Shown: positions 44,479 through 52,148, counted from the stretch's first letter. The stretch is 64,000 bases of DNA from Pseudomonas sp. SORT22 (GCF_018417635.1 NZ_CP071007.1:4588501-4652500), one strand, 5' to 3'. Notes: a model not told the origin generated them from the letters alone. Made by a program: numbers and translations.

Positions 44479-46182
44479 TTAAATCAGTTTCATACGTGCA
44501 GGGAACGCAATGGTGCGTACGCGGTTCTCCTCGCCACCAACCATATTTGTCTGCTTGGTGGTCCCAGGAGTATCGGTAGGAATCGGATTCTGCGTGCCCC
44601 CACTGCCGGTGTTAGCCGAGGCAACATTGTAGGAATGGCTATGCGCCTTGACCTGGTCGGACACCCAACTCCCCGGTATCCGCCCCTCATCAATGCCCCG
44701 GCCAGAGTCGAGGAAGCGGGGATGCTCACCACGTACGTCAGGGCAACGGAAGGTCGTGCTGCCGTCGCCAGTGGTCCAGCATCCTTCCATCCCGGCCCGA
44801 GCACTATCGGCTACCAACATTCCGGATTGCTGCGCGAAGTCCCATAACCAAGGCCAGCTTCCTCGACTGTAGAGAGTTCCATCCGGGGCACCATAGCCCC
44901 CTGGAGCCTGCACTATCGCAGTCTCGATAAAAACTCGGCCAAGAGGTGAGTCGTCGAGTCGGCTGACGGGGTACCAATTGCCCGAACCATCGCTGCGTAG
45001 ATGCCAGAAATCGCCAGCCCCCAATAACGGGAAGAACTGATACCCCTCAGAACGCAAATGGGTGTGAAACTTGATCTTGTCAGCGCCCGCAGCCCTGATC
45101 ATCAGCGTGGTTTGCGCCCCATCCATGCGGCGAACCATTACATCCCGAACCCCGAGCGTTGCATTGGCGGCCGGCAAAGTCAGGGTCACCGATGACGCTG
45201 TTGCATCCACCAGCACCAAGCCCAACTCTGCTGCAGTGAGCGATTTGGAAACATTCACCGATACGACAGGAACGACCAACGCAGACTTGTCAGCTTTGCT
45301 GCTCGGGTCAAAGTTTGCGCTGTGCCAGAGCACACGCCAGGCGCCTGCTCCCGCCCCCGAAAACTGACGAACGCCGTACCATTCCGTACTGGTACCGGAA
45401 AGCAGATCGAACCCGGTCAATCCGTCCGGAAACTTGATATGTACCCCTGTACCGTAATCAATGCCAGAGGGGCGGTCAGCCGTTTGGGGCACAGCAGAAA
45501 AGAACTGACTGCCAGGCAGGAGATGAATCTTGCCGTCGACGACTGGAGCGTAAGCCATCAAGCCACCGGCATCCTTGGCCATCGCGTCGGTGATACCGAA
45601 TCCTGCCAGATTACTCGGATTCGAACCCGCCACTACAACTCCGCGTTCATTGATCTGTACCTTGGTATAGGTACCTGCCGGACGATTTCGAGGCAATACG
45701 TTGAGTAGGGATGCATCAACATACTCACGAGTTGCCAACACTACTGAAGGATCGATCTTCAGTTCGACGTTTGCCGCACTAGTGATAACGATGTTGAGCC
45801 GCACAACCTGCGTCTTGCCAGTTCCTTGACTGAGCAATGGCTTGAAGCTTGGTGCACAGTTGGCCACCGCAACCAGGTCACCATCGGCGTCATACAGGCC
45901 GATTTCCCGAATCCACCAGCCCCCCACATCCGGCGGTATCACTTGCTCGGCGATGATGATGCTGTTGTTGTCCGGGTCAACCTTGACCTGGTTGAGCGGC
46001 GCCCTTCGGCGTTCGTTGATGAGTTTTTTCTGATCCCTCGACGGGATCGGGTCGGTCAGGTTGGCATCGCCAACGCCCATTTGGGAAAAGCTCCACGGCA
46101 CGCCCAAGGCGTTGGCGTTGGCCTGCTTGGCCTCGCCCACCGCCGTGAGGATGGCGAAGAACTGGCTTGTCTGGTCAGTCAT
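44479..46182 (-). CDS. Tail fibre with collar-domain tip
   Basis: This 567-residue receptor-binding fibre has an N-terminal P2 gpH-type baseplate-attachment domain (MTDQTSQFFAILTAVGEAKQ, VGGWWIREIGLYDADGDL). Residues from about 430 onward form a tail-collar domain with FRCPDVRGEHPRFLDSGRG and the end ENRVRTIAFPARMKLI. The tip should decide which strains are killed. No fibre chaperone gene follows, unlike the R-pyocin locus. The gene is less GC-rich than its neighbours, which fits exchange of host-range modules. It overlaps gpI by 4 bp. Confidence 0.9.
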   Translation of the reverse strand: MTDQTSQFFAILTAVGEAKQANANALGVPWSFSQMGVGDANLTDPIPSRDQKKLINERRRAPLNQVKVDPDNNSIIIAEQVIPPDVGGWWIREIGLYDADGDLVAVANCAPSFKPLLSQGTGKTQVVRLNIVITSAANVELKIDPSVVLATREYVDASLLNVLPRNRPAGTYTKVQINERGVVVAGSNPSNLAGFGITDAMAKDAGGLMAYAPVVDGKIHLLPGSQFFSAVPQTADRPSGIDYGTGVHIKFPDGLTGFDLLSGTSTEWYGVRQFSGAGAGAWRVLWHSANFDPSSKADKSALVVPVVSVNVSKSLTAAELGLVLVDATASSVTLTLPAANATLGVRDVMVRRMDGAQTTLMIRAAGADKIKFHTHLRSEGYQFFPLLGAGDFWHLRSDGSGNWYPVSRLDDSPLGRVFIETAIVQAPGGYGAPDGTLYSRGSWPWLWDFAQQSGMLVADSARAGMEGCWTTGDGSTTFRCPDVRGEHPRFLDSGRGIDEGRIPGSWVSDQVKAHSHSYNVASANTGSGGTQNPIPTDTPGTTKQTNMVGGEENRVRTIAFPARMKLI

Positions 46183-46784
46183 GAGTACACGTCCAGGGTT
46201 TCAATTTGCTGTTCACGGCCCACAAGGCCATAGCTGCCGCTGACTTCAATGTCGTGAGAGGTCGGCGGATAAATGTCGATTTCATCGCCTTCAGAAAGGC
46301 TTATTCCCAGGCGCAGATAGCCACTGCTGGCGAGCGTGATTGCCAGCCCCGTCAGATGGCGACTGACCGGCTTGGCGTCATCGATCAGGCGGGTCAGTTC
46401 CAGGTACATTGCTTCGGAGATTCCGTTCTCCAATACCCCGACCTGCAGCGCAAAAGTGCCCGGCACACCTTGCGGTACCGTCTGCCACCACTCCTGCACT
46501 TCGATCAGGTAACCCAGCGGCTCCACTACCCGGCGCAACGCACCAATGGTGCCTTTATGGGCATGCACGTAGAACGCCGAGCGGATCACCGAGCGCTTGA
46601 TTGCCTCCGGCCAGGTTTCATCCCAGCGGTCCACCGACCAGGCCCAGGCCAGCTGATGCAGCAGGTGCGCCGGGCAGGTGTCGGGGTTGTACAGCGTGCG
46701 CAGGGGGACGTCGGTGGTTTCAAACCCGGCAGCCTCGATGGCCTGTTCGAGATCGGTGCTGTTGAGCGGCAGCAGACTGTCCAT
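46179..46784 (-). CDS. Baseplate protein gpI
   Basis: This 201-residue P2 gpI-like baseplate wedge protein has the family segments LLPLNSTDLEQAIE, RTLYNPDTCPAHLLHQLAWA and HAHKGTIGALRRVVEPLGY. It links gpJ to the fibre. The start is 1 bp after gpJ and the stop overlaps the fibre start, so the wedge and fibre are made in step. Confidence 0.93.
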   Translation of the reverse strand: MDSLLPLNSTDLEQAIEAAGFETTDVPLRTLYNPDTCPAHLLHQLAWAWSVDRWDETWPEAIKRSVIRSAFYVHAHKGTIGALRRVVEPLGYLIEVQEWWQTVPQGVPGTFALQVGVLENGISEAMYLELTRLIDDAKPVSRHLTGLAITLASSGYLRLGISLSEGDEIDIYPPTSHDIEVSGSYGLVGREQQIETLDVYS

Positions 46785-46785
46785 G

Positions 46786-47667
46786 TCAGCTCCCCCGCGT
46801 CACGGTGATCCCTTCGCACCAGGCCGCTTGCGCCTGGGTCGGGCGGATGTCGGTCCAGTCGTTCAGGTCGACCCGGCTGACGCCGTTGATGTGCAACTGG
46901 GCGTCCACGCCCGAGCGGGCCACTTCGACACCCAGGCGCCGGCGCGGGTTGATCCAGGCTTGCAGGCGGCGTTTGCACTCGGCAAGCGTCGCTTCGATCT
47001 CCGGGCCGTTGCCGCTCATGTGCACCACGGCATCGATGCGGTAACGCAGAATTTGTGCGCCCTGAACCGTCAGGCGGTCACCCACCGGGCGCACGTCATC
47101 GTCATTGAGCTTGAGCCGCACGGTGTCCAACAGCGCAGCCGGGGCACTGCCATCGCCTTCGAGCGCCAGCACCGTCACCACCACCTGGGCCGGCGACGGG
47201 CTTTGGGCGGTGGCATCGGCCACCAGCCCGGAAGCGTTGCGGGCATGCAGGATGTAACTGTTGCGCGGGCCCGCGGTGGTCAGCCCCTCATAGACCAGCT
47301 GCACCCGCTCACGCAGGGCGTCGTCTTCTTCAAGCACTTGCGGCGTCGGCGGCACGCTGCTGGCGTCGGGTGCCTGCACCACCAGGCGCTGCAGCTGTAC
47401 ATTGGCCGCCAGTTGATCCAGGTCGGCGCCCTGCGCATAGGCAAGTAACAGTGCCTTGGCCGCATCGTTGACCCGTGCGCGGTTGAGCAGCTTGCGATAG
47501 GCGCCGACTTCCAGCAGTTTGTTCACCGGGTCGCTTTCGAATGTAGCGTCCCAGTTGTCGCCCATGTGCGACCGGAAGGTCGCCAGGTCAGCCTGGAACA
47601 GCGCCTCAAAATCGAGGTCTTCCAGAACCTGCGGCGCGGGCAGCGCCGAAAGATCCACACTACTCAT
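46786..47667 (-). CDS. Baseplate protein gpJ
   Basis: This 293-residue baseplate wedge protein of the P2 gpJ (T4 gp6-like) family begins MSSVDLSALPAPQVLEDLDF. It contains LLEVGAYRKLLNRARVNDAA and LLAYAQGADLDQLAANV, both standard. It overlaps gpW by 4 bp (ATGA). Confidence 0.94.
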   Translation of the reverse strand: MSSVDLSALPAPQVLEDLDFEALFQADLATFRSHMGDNWDATFESDPVNKLLEVGAYRKLLNRARVNDAAKALLLAYAQGADLDQLAANVQLQRLVVQAPDASSVPPTPQVLEEDDALRERVQLVYEGLTTAGPRNSYILHARNASGLVADATAQSPSPAQVVVTVLALEGDGSAPAALLDTVRLKLNDDDVRPVGDRLTVQGAQILRYRIDAVVHMSGNGPEIEATLAECKRRLQAWINPRRRLGVEVARSGVDAQLHINGVSRVDLNDWTDIRPTQAQAAWCEGITVTRGS

Positions 47668-47990
47668 GCCGTCACCTCCAAGGTCTGATTGGCTCCCAGG
47701 TACTGTCCACTCAATTGCAAGGTGATCTGCCCGCCCACCACCGCCGTGACCCTGACCCGCTCAAGCTTCAGGCGTGGCTCCCAACGGCCTAGTGCGCGAG
47801 CCACCTCCGCCTGCACTGCACTCTTCCAGCCTTCGTTGACCGGCAAATCGACGAAGCGGCGTAGCTTGCTGCCGTACTCCGGGCGCATGCGCCGGCTGCC
47901 CAGTGGCGTGGTAAGGATGTCTTCGATGGACTGGCGTAAATGTGCAATGCCGGACAACGGGTGGCCGCTCCGGCGATCCATGCCGATCAT
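47664..47990 (-). CDS. Baseplate protein gpW (gp25-like)
   Basis: This 108-residue T4 gp25-like wedge protein starts MIGMDRRSGHPLSGIAHLRQ and has SIEDILTTPLGSRRMRPEYG, the EPR-like core that starts sheath polymerisation. The ATG at 47990 fits the family; the frame runs further upstream through the hairpin at 48008 but without similarity. Confidence 0.93.
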   Translation of the reverse strand: MIGMDRRSGHPLSGIAHLRQSIEDILTTPLGSRRMRPEYGSKLRRFVDLPVNEGWKSAVQAEVARALGRWEPRLKLERVRVTAVVGGQITLQLSGQYLGANQTLEVTA

Positions 47991-48007
47991 TGATGTTCTC
48001 CAGGCGT

Positions 48008-48031
48008 AAAAAAGCCCGCGGTGGGCGGGCT
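48008..48031 (-). terminator. Intrinsic terminator between gpV and gpW genes
   Basis: On the minus strand a stem AGCCCGC/GCGGGCT with a five-base loop is followed by a run of Ts (TTTTTTACG). Confidence 0.75.
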
Positions 48032-48036
48032 GATTT

Positions 48037-48597
48037 TTAGTGTTTGTGATTGGCGGTGTTGCCGCCGGTGTCGATGATCTTGCCACCGCCGAGGATGTCG
48101 CCGGTTACCCGCAGGGGTCCGTTGATCTGCACCTCGCCGGTCAGGGTGATGCTCGCGGCATTGGCGGTGATGGCCTGGTCGGTGACCACGGCCGAGCTGC
48201 CGCCGACCTTGATGCTGACGGTACCGCTGGGCAGTTCGATGCTGTAGCTGCGGGCCTGCCAGTCATAGACCAGTGAGCCACCATCGTCGAAACGCCAGAC
48301 CTCGACATGCTCGCGGTTGTCCGCTGGTGCCCCGGCGTTGCCATACAGGCCAGGCACGAACGTACCTTGCGCCGGCTCACCGCTCGGGCTGATCAGCACC
48401 CCTTGCTCGTTAAGGCTCGGCGCACGCCAGTGGCGGGCCTTGCCGGCGGCCTGGCTGTGCCAGCGCAACCAGGCGCTGGTCCAGCCAGCGCCGTCGGACA
48501 CCCGAACCCGGGCAGCGGCAAGGTCAACAGCGACCACCCGGCACGGAATAACCAGGCCGGCGAGCATGCGGTCATGCATGGCACTGGCGTAGCTCAT
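48037..48597 (-). CDS. Baseplate spike gpV
   Basis: This 186-residue spike has an N-terminal OB fold (LAGLVIPCRVVAVDLAAARV) and a C-terminal beta-helix (VVTDQAITANAASITLTGEV, then INGPLRVTGD). It ends NTANHKH; the HxH pair binds the iron atom at the needle tip in P2 gpV and R-pyocin. It is the first part to touch the target envelope. It overlaps the upstream gene by 4 bp. Confidence 0.95.
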   Translation of the reverse strand: MSYASAMHDRMLAGLVIPCRVVAVDLAAARVRVSDGAGWTSAWLRWHSQAAGKARHWRAPSLNEQGVLISPSGEPAQGTFVPGLYGNAGAPADNREHVEVWRFDDGGSLVYDWQARSYSIELPSGTVSIKVGGSSAVVTDQAITANAASITLTGEVQINGPLRVTGDILGGGKIIDTGGNTANHKH

Positions 48598-49112
48598 TGC
48601 AGGTCCTCCGCCGACTGGTAACCGCCCTCGAAGCCCGGCCCGGTGTCGGGGCTGAAGGCAAACGCCAGCGGGCCCGGTTGATCAGGCCATGGCCATTGCA
48701 CGGTTCCCAAGTGTAGGATCTGCTGCCATTGCACCAACCAGCCAACGACAGGGGTTGCCCCCGGAGCCGGTTGAACAGGCTCGGCCAGCACACTCATCGC
48801 CGCTTCAACAAACTCCAGCTCCCAGAATTGTTTGCGCAACAGTACGATCAGCTGGGTAGCCAAAGTGACAGCTTCCAATGCCGCGTGTTGGCGAGCGGAG
48901 TCAATCACGATGCGCGCTTCAACGGTAGCGATAACGCACGAACGACCGTCGCCTGGATCATTTGCCGGTTTAAGGCTGGAAATGGAATGAAACAACGCTG
49001 GCAGCGCTGTGTGCTGGTCCGCCTGCCCATAGGCGTCGACGGTTTCAAACTGAGGCAAGGCGGCCTTGATAGTCGCGCTGATCGCCTCATGCAAGCGGTT
49101 CAGTTCGCTCAT
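48594..49112 (-). CDS. Tailocin protein of unknown role (PA0615-like position)
   Basis: This 172-residue protein opens with MSELNRLHEAISATIKAALP and has a Trp-rich end (VVGWLVQWQQILHLGTVQWP). In P. aeruginosa R-pyocins a gene of the same size and place separates holin and spike. It looks like a tail-completion or P2 gpR-type protein, but I cannot show this. It is 120 bp downstream of the cargo genes, after a terminator hairpin. Confidence 0.7.
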   Translation of the reverse strand: MSELNRLHEAISATIKAALPQFETVDAYGQADQHTALPALFHSISSLKPANDPGDGRSCVIATVEARIVIDSARQHAALEAVTLATQLIVLLRKQFWELEFVEAAMSVLAEPVQPAPGATPVVGWLVQWQQILHLGTVQWPWPDQPGPLAFAFSPDTGPGFEGGYQSAEDLQ

Positions 49113-49165
49113 GATCAGTCCTGTGTCGTGGAGCTCGCAAAGGCTATTCGCGGCTAAAAACAGGC

Positions 49166-49192
49166 AAAAATAAACCCGCCATAAGGCGGGTT
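49166..49192 (-). terminator. Intrinsic terminator between cargo and tail genes
   Basis: On the minus strand a perfect 8-bp stem AACCCGCC/GGCGGGTT with loop TTAT is followed by TATTTTTG. It closes the three-gene cargo cassette. Confidence 0.75.
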
Positions 49193-49232
49193 CATCGAAG
49201 CTGTTGTAAAGGCACCCATGAGCAGCCGTTAG

Positions 49233-49781
49233 TTATCGGCTAGCCCGTAACAAACGTGTCTGGCGAAACCAGAGCCCACCGGCGAAGCTGCAGCAGATAA
49301 GCGTCATCATCATAAAGTAGGAAAAATAACGAATCAGCTCGTGGTTCTTGATTGAAGTGATCCGACGATCAAAGCGCCCATCGAAGACAACGCGCCCGTC
49401 ACTATTCAGAACTTCGCGAATCTTCAGTTCGTCCTCCCCACCACTCGCAAGAACATCAACCATCACCCCAGGCGCCAGACCCGCGGCTTGGTAGAGTTCT
49501 TTCGAGACATAGACTATCTGTTTGGACGAGGGGCGCGGGTTCGCTTCAGTCAGCCGAACCTGAAAGTACACGATCGAACTGTCTTGGCGCATCTCGGTGG
49601 GGGCACTGACAATCTGCCCTTTGAACAGAGTCGGTGCTTCATCCCCGAGCTCCTCAAATGATTGAACAAAAAGCAGGAAGGTAAGCCCCATCAACAAAAA
49701 AACGCCTGCCATCCCTAGCAGAACCCTGATTTGCTCGTAGACTGTTTTTCCACGAAACAACGACAGCCAAGAGTCAGACAT
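49233..49781 (-). CDS. Two-helix membrane protein, candidate immunity to cargo toxin
   Basis: This 182-residue protein has membrane helices at residues 20-39 and 153-172. Between them lies a roughly 110-residue soluble domain predicted to be beta-rich (FKGQIVSAPTEMRQDSSIVY, then KQIVYVSKELYQAAGLAPGV). By the positive-inside rule (RGKTVYEQIR and FRQTRLLRASR) both ends are cytoplasmic and the domain faces the periplasm. The fold pattern recalls DUF3592 proteins. Position directly after the hydrophobic cargo protein suggests immunity, but no family proof exists. The ATG at 49781 is preferred to one 13 codons earlier. One 60-base stretch inside it (49681-49740) has 30 G+C. Confidence 0.6.
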   Translation of the reverse strand: MSDSWLSLFRGKTVYEQIRVLLGMAGVFLLMGLTFLLFVQSFEELGDEAPTLFKGQIVSAPTEMRQDSSIVYFQVRLTEANPRPSSKQIVYVSKELYQAAGLAPGVMVDVLASGGEDELKIREVLNSDGRVVFDGRFDRRITSIKNHELIRYFSYFMMMTLICCSFAGGLWFRQTRLLRASR

Positions 49782-49854
49782 ACACCATTCGCTTTTGCTG
49801 CAAAAAAGGATGCCCAACATCCATGGGCATCCGTCACCCTAACATAGAACAGTA

Positions 49855-50679
49855 TCAGTAGTAGGCGTCCTGATTGCCTTGGCAGCAGCCGTAGCCATCC
49901 TGGTTGGGGTCGACGACAAAGATGTTGGGAATAACGACCCGCCCGAAGGGGTAAACCGCAGAGGGGTTGATCAGCGGTGGGCCGCCGCCACTGCCGCCCC
50001 AGCCACCGATATTCCCCGGCCCTGATGCGCCTGGCCCCTGCGGCTCGACAAGGGTACTGCCAAGCCCGACCTGGTTCGTTCGCGGATCCCAGTGATTGGC
50101 GGCAATTTTATTTGCATAGACACTCTGGATCTCGGCCAGGGTTGCCAACTTCAAGTCCGGCGCAACCCAATAATCCGGATAACTGGCCGCTGGGTTATCT
50201 TTGAAGTAGCGGTTCCAAAGCGGTTGAACGGTAGCCTTATAGAGGTTTTTCACCGCATCCGAGTTAATCATGCCAAGTACATTCACCGTCACAGCGATGC
50301 CGGTTAACAACAGACCGGCGGTGCCGACGGCTGTCGCCATAATGGTGATACTCGCGGCAATCCCCACGACATTACCTACCAAGCTTAAAACGTCACCAGG
50401 CTGGATAGGCTTACCTTCTTTAAAGTCAGCAGTGACCTTCAGAAAAGTCGTCGTCGCCGCAAAGGTATTGGTGGTGACGTTCAGAAACGGTACAAAGCCG
50501 TTTGTCATCGCAGTCACCGAGATGACACCGGTCACCGTTGCGGCCGTTTGAGCATTTTGATTAATCAGCTGGAAACCGTTTTTGTTCGAATTGAACTGGT
50601 CGACCAGTGAAGTTGCAGCGCCCCCTGTGGCTGCTGGTTTATCAACCACGCCAATGAAAATATCCATTTTACCTGACAC
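49855..50679 (-). CDS. Hydrophobic protein with Gly/Pro-rich tail, candidate soluble toxin
   Basis: This 274-residue protein (from GTG 50679, ten bases after AAAGGA; ATG 50667 is an alternative) is not in any family I recognise. There is no signal peptide. Residues 45-80 are Thr/Val-rich and moderately hydrophobic. Residues 95-137 are a strong hydrophobic hairpin-like stretch (VLSLVGNVVGIAASITIMAT and beyond). Residues 140-200 are mixed polar. Residues 212-240 are Gly/Pro-rich (GPGNIGGWGGSGGGPP), and the end is polar with CC at 265-266 and DAYY last. It lies 7 bp after an oxygenase gene and 73 bp before a membrane protein gene. A membrane-active bacteriocin is the best guess. Confidence 0.6.
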   Translation of the reverse strand: MSGKMDIFIGVVDKPAATGGAATSLVDQFNSNKNGFQLINQNAQTAATVTGVISVTAMTNGFVPFLNVTTNTFAATTTFLKVTADFKEGKPIQPGDVLSLVGNVVGIAASITIMATAVGTAGLLLTGIAVTVNVLGMINSDAVKNLYKATVQPLWNRYFKDNPAASYPDYWVAPDLKLATLAEIQSVYANKIAANHWDPRTNQVGLGSTLVEPQGPGASGPGNIGGWGGSGGGPPLINPSAVYPFGRVVIPNIFVVDPNQDGYGCCQGNQDAYY

Positions 50680-50686
50680 GATTATC

Positions 50687-51271
50687 TCATCCTTTGATAA
50701 TGGTTTTGAAGGCAAGCGTCATCCGCAACTGGTCGCAGCTGAGTGCAGGCGACCGGGCGTTGTGCGGTACGCTGCCGTTGAACACAACGATTCTTCCGGG
50801 TTTGGGTAAGACAGCCTTGATGATGTCGTTCTTCGGGTGGTCGTAAAAGACCAGTTCACCGCCCCATGAAGTTGGCCAAAACTCGTTGCAAAACATCAGA
50901 ACCGTCTGCCCTTCTTCTCCGGGCTGATTATCCCGGTGGATCGGTGACTCCTGAGCAAAGGTCTGACCGTTGGCATACACCCCGATCAGCGTTGCATCCT
51001 GCATGTATTGCTGCTTGACCCGGGCCCAAAACGGAAAGAGAAATGACCAGGCATCAGAGGACTTCAACTCGTCCTCCGCGCATAGAAACTTTTGTCGACC
51101 AGCCCCTGCAATGAAGGTATGCCAACACGGCCTGGAATGAGTGGCCGTATTGACTGGCCAGCCGTAGCGCCAGATTGCCCCCTTCAATTGCTGGACGACC
51201 TTGCACTGCTCATCAACTGTGACAAAGTCATCAACGACCTGAACATCCTTCTCACCAAAACAAGTATCCAT
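50687..51271 (-). CDS. 2-oxoglutarate/Fe(II) oxygenase
   Basis: This 194-residue prolyl-4-hydroxylase-type dioxygenase has iron ligands H112 and D114 in SPIHRDNQ and H170 in GSVPHNARS, with R183 in QLRMTLAF binding 2-oxoglutarate. Between them lies the usual WGGELVFYD strand. All catalytic residues are present, so an active enzyme is expected. The start at 51271 has AGAGG at eight bases. It stands between holin and the hydrophobic cargo gene, a place with no oxygenase in the R-pyocin loci I know. Hydroxylation of the neighbouring product is a reasonable inference; a small-molecule substrate is the alternative. Confidence 0.82.
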   Translation of the reverse strand: MDTCFGEKDVQVVDDFVTVDEQCKVVQQLKGAIWRYGWPVNTATHSRPCWHTFIAGAGRQKFLCAEDELKSSDAWSFLFPFWARVKQQYMQDATLIGVYANGQTFAQESPIHRDNQPGEEGQTVLMFCNEFWPTSWGGELVFYDHPKNDIIKAVLPKPGRIVVFNGSVPHNARSPALSCDQLRMTLAFKTIIKG

Positions 51272-51332
51272 ACTCCTCACCTCTTCTTCCTTCTGTAACG
51301 CCTTCGAGCGGCACCTTGTCCGGGTGTTGAAC

Positions 51333-51680
51333 TCAGTGTTCACTCTCCCCCTTTGCACCACTTGCAGGTTCAACCCCCAAGCGCTTCGCCGCCCAGCGTT
51401 CATAAAGCCCGATGGCGACATCGGCGCCGGCCATGGCGGTAAGGCAACCAAAAGCGCTGGCGCTCCAGATCGACATGCCGCTGGCGTACAGCAGCATGAC
51501 GGTGGACACACCGCAGACCATGCAGGCCCCCGAGCGCAATAAAAGGCGCCGAAAAAGTGCCCAGCCCCGGGCGCCGGCCTTGTCCGCGCGCCACATCTCT
51601 CCGGAAAGGCCGCCCAGCAAGGCCAGGACGATCACCAGCCAGATCGGCATTTCCAGTAACGTCTGTTGCTCGCTTGTCAC
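51333..51680 (-). CDS. Tailocin holin
   Basis: This 115-residue holin resembles the R-pyocin holin. It reads TSEQQTLLEMPIWLVIVLAL from a GTG at 51680 that has AAGGAG eight bases before it, then GLSGEMWRADKAGARGW, two further hydrophobic segments, and GADVAIGLYERWAAKRLG. It opens the inner membrane for the endolysin. The frame extends upstream to 52007 without similarity, so I did not use the longer version. Confidence 0.88.
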   Translation of the reverse strand: MTSEQQTLLEMPIWLVIVLALLGGLSGEMWRADKAGARGWALFRRLLLRSGACMVCGVSTVMLLYASGMSIWSASAFGCLTAMAGADVAIGLYERWAAKRLGVEPASGAKGESEH

Positions 51681-51755
51681 TGTCCTGTCTCCTTGGTAGT
51701 TCCGCTCGGCAGCTTGCCGGCGGCGTTTGTTGTAGAACCGATCGCTCGGCATTCC

Positions 51756-51781
51756 AAAAAGCCCGGCCTCCCCAGGCTTTT
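51756..51781 (-). terminator. Terminator-like hairpin in the tailocin leader
   Basis: On the minus strand a 10-bp stem AAAAGCCTGG/CCGGGCTTTT (one T-G pair) with loop GGAGG ends in a T run (CTTTTTGG). It lies between the predicted promoter and the holin gene. Confidence 0.65.
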
Positions 51782-51988
51782 CAGTAATGCGTTGTCGAAC
51801 CGCCCGCCACGACTGGTGCCCTGGGCGACTCCGCTTCAAATTGTTCCTCCGGCCGCGGCCACCTGCCCGCCGGATAACTGCTTGTGGTGCTTTACGCTGC
51901 ACACCCGGGCCAGTTGCCAACCCTCTGAACAGTTCAGGCCTGTTCATCGCTGCCTTTGTCACTACCGGTGTCGACCGGCTTGAGACAA

Positions 51989-52017
51989 AGATTATGCATT
52001 TATGCATATGCAGTCAA
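51989..52017 (-). promoter_or_regulatory. Predicted tailocin promoter
   Basis: On the minus strand TTGACT (52012-52017) and TAATCT (51989-51994) are separated by exactly 17 bp. The spacer consists almost only of ATGCAT motifs, so a bound repressor would cover the polymerase site. Transcription would start near 51982, leaving a leader of about 300 nt before the holin. Confidence 0.7.
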
Positions 52018-52062
52018 TGCATTTGTGGAAATATTTATGCATGAGAAAATGCACCTGTGCAT
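51994..52062. promoter_or_regulatory. ATGCAT operator array at tailocin promoter
   Basis: ATGCAT or a five-base part of it occurs at 51994, 52002, 52008, 52017, 52037, 52049 and 52058. The density within 69 bp is far above expectation. The same motif occurs before the repressor gene, so it is probably the repressor half-site. Confidence 0.65.
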
Positions 52063-52105
52063 GTAGGCCTTGCCCTACCTGGGCTGGACCACTTTTCTGC
52101 AGGCG

Positions 52106-52130
52106 AAAAAAAACCCGCCGAAGCGGGTTT
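52106..52130 (-). terminator. Terminator of the repressor gene
   Basis: On the minus strand a stem AAACCCGC/GCGGGTTT is followed by a run of Ts, 19 bp after the repressor stop. It separates repressor and tailocin transcripts. Confidence 0.85.
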
Positions 52131-52148
52131 TCTGAGGATGCGGACTAC

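Noticed and set aside
51681..52007. In-frame upstream extension of the holin to a 224-residue protein
   Set aside because: The extension is Arg-rich and lacks family similarity, while a GTG with AAGGAG at the right spacing starts the part that matches holins. The extension also covers the predicted promoter and leader.
51960..52062. LexA box at the tailocin promoter
   Set aside because: No CTG-N10-CAG pattern fits; the palindromic signal there is ATGCAT, which suits the local S24 repressor.
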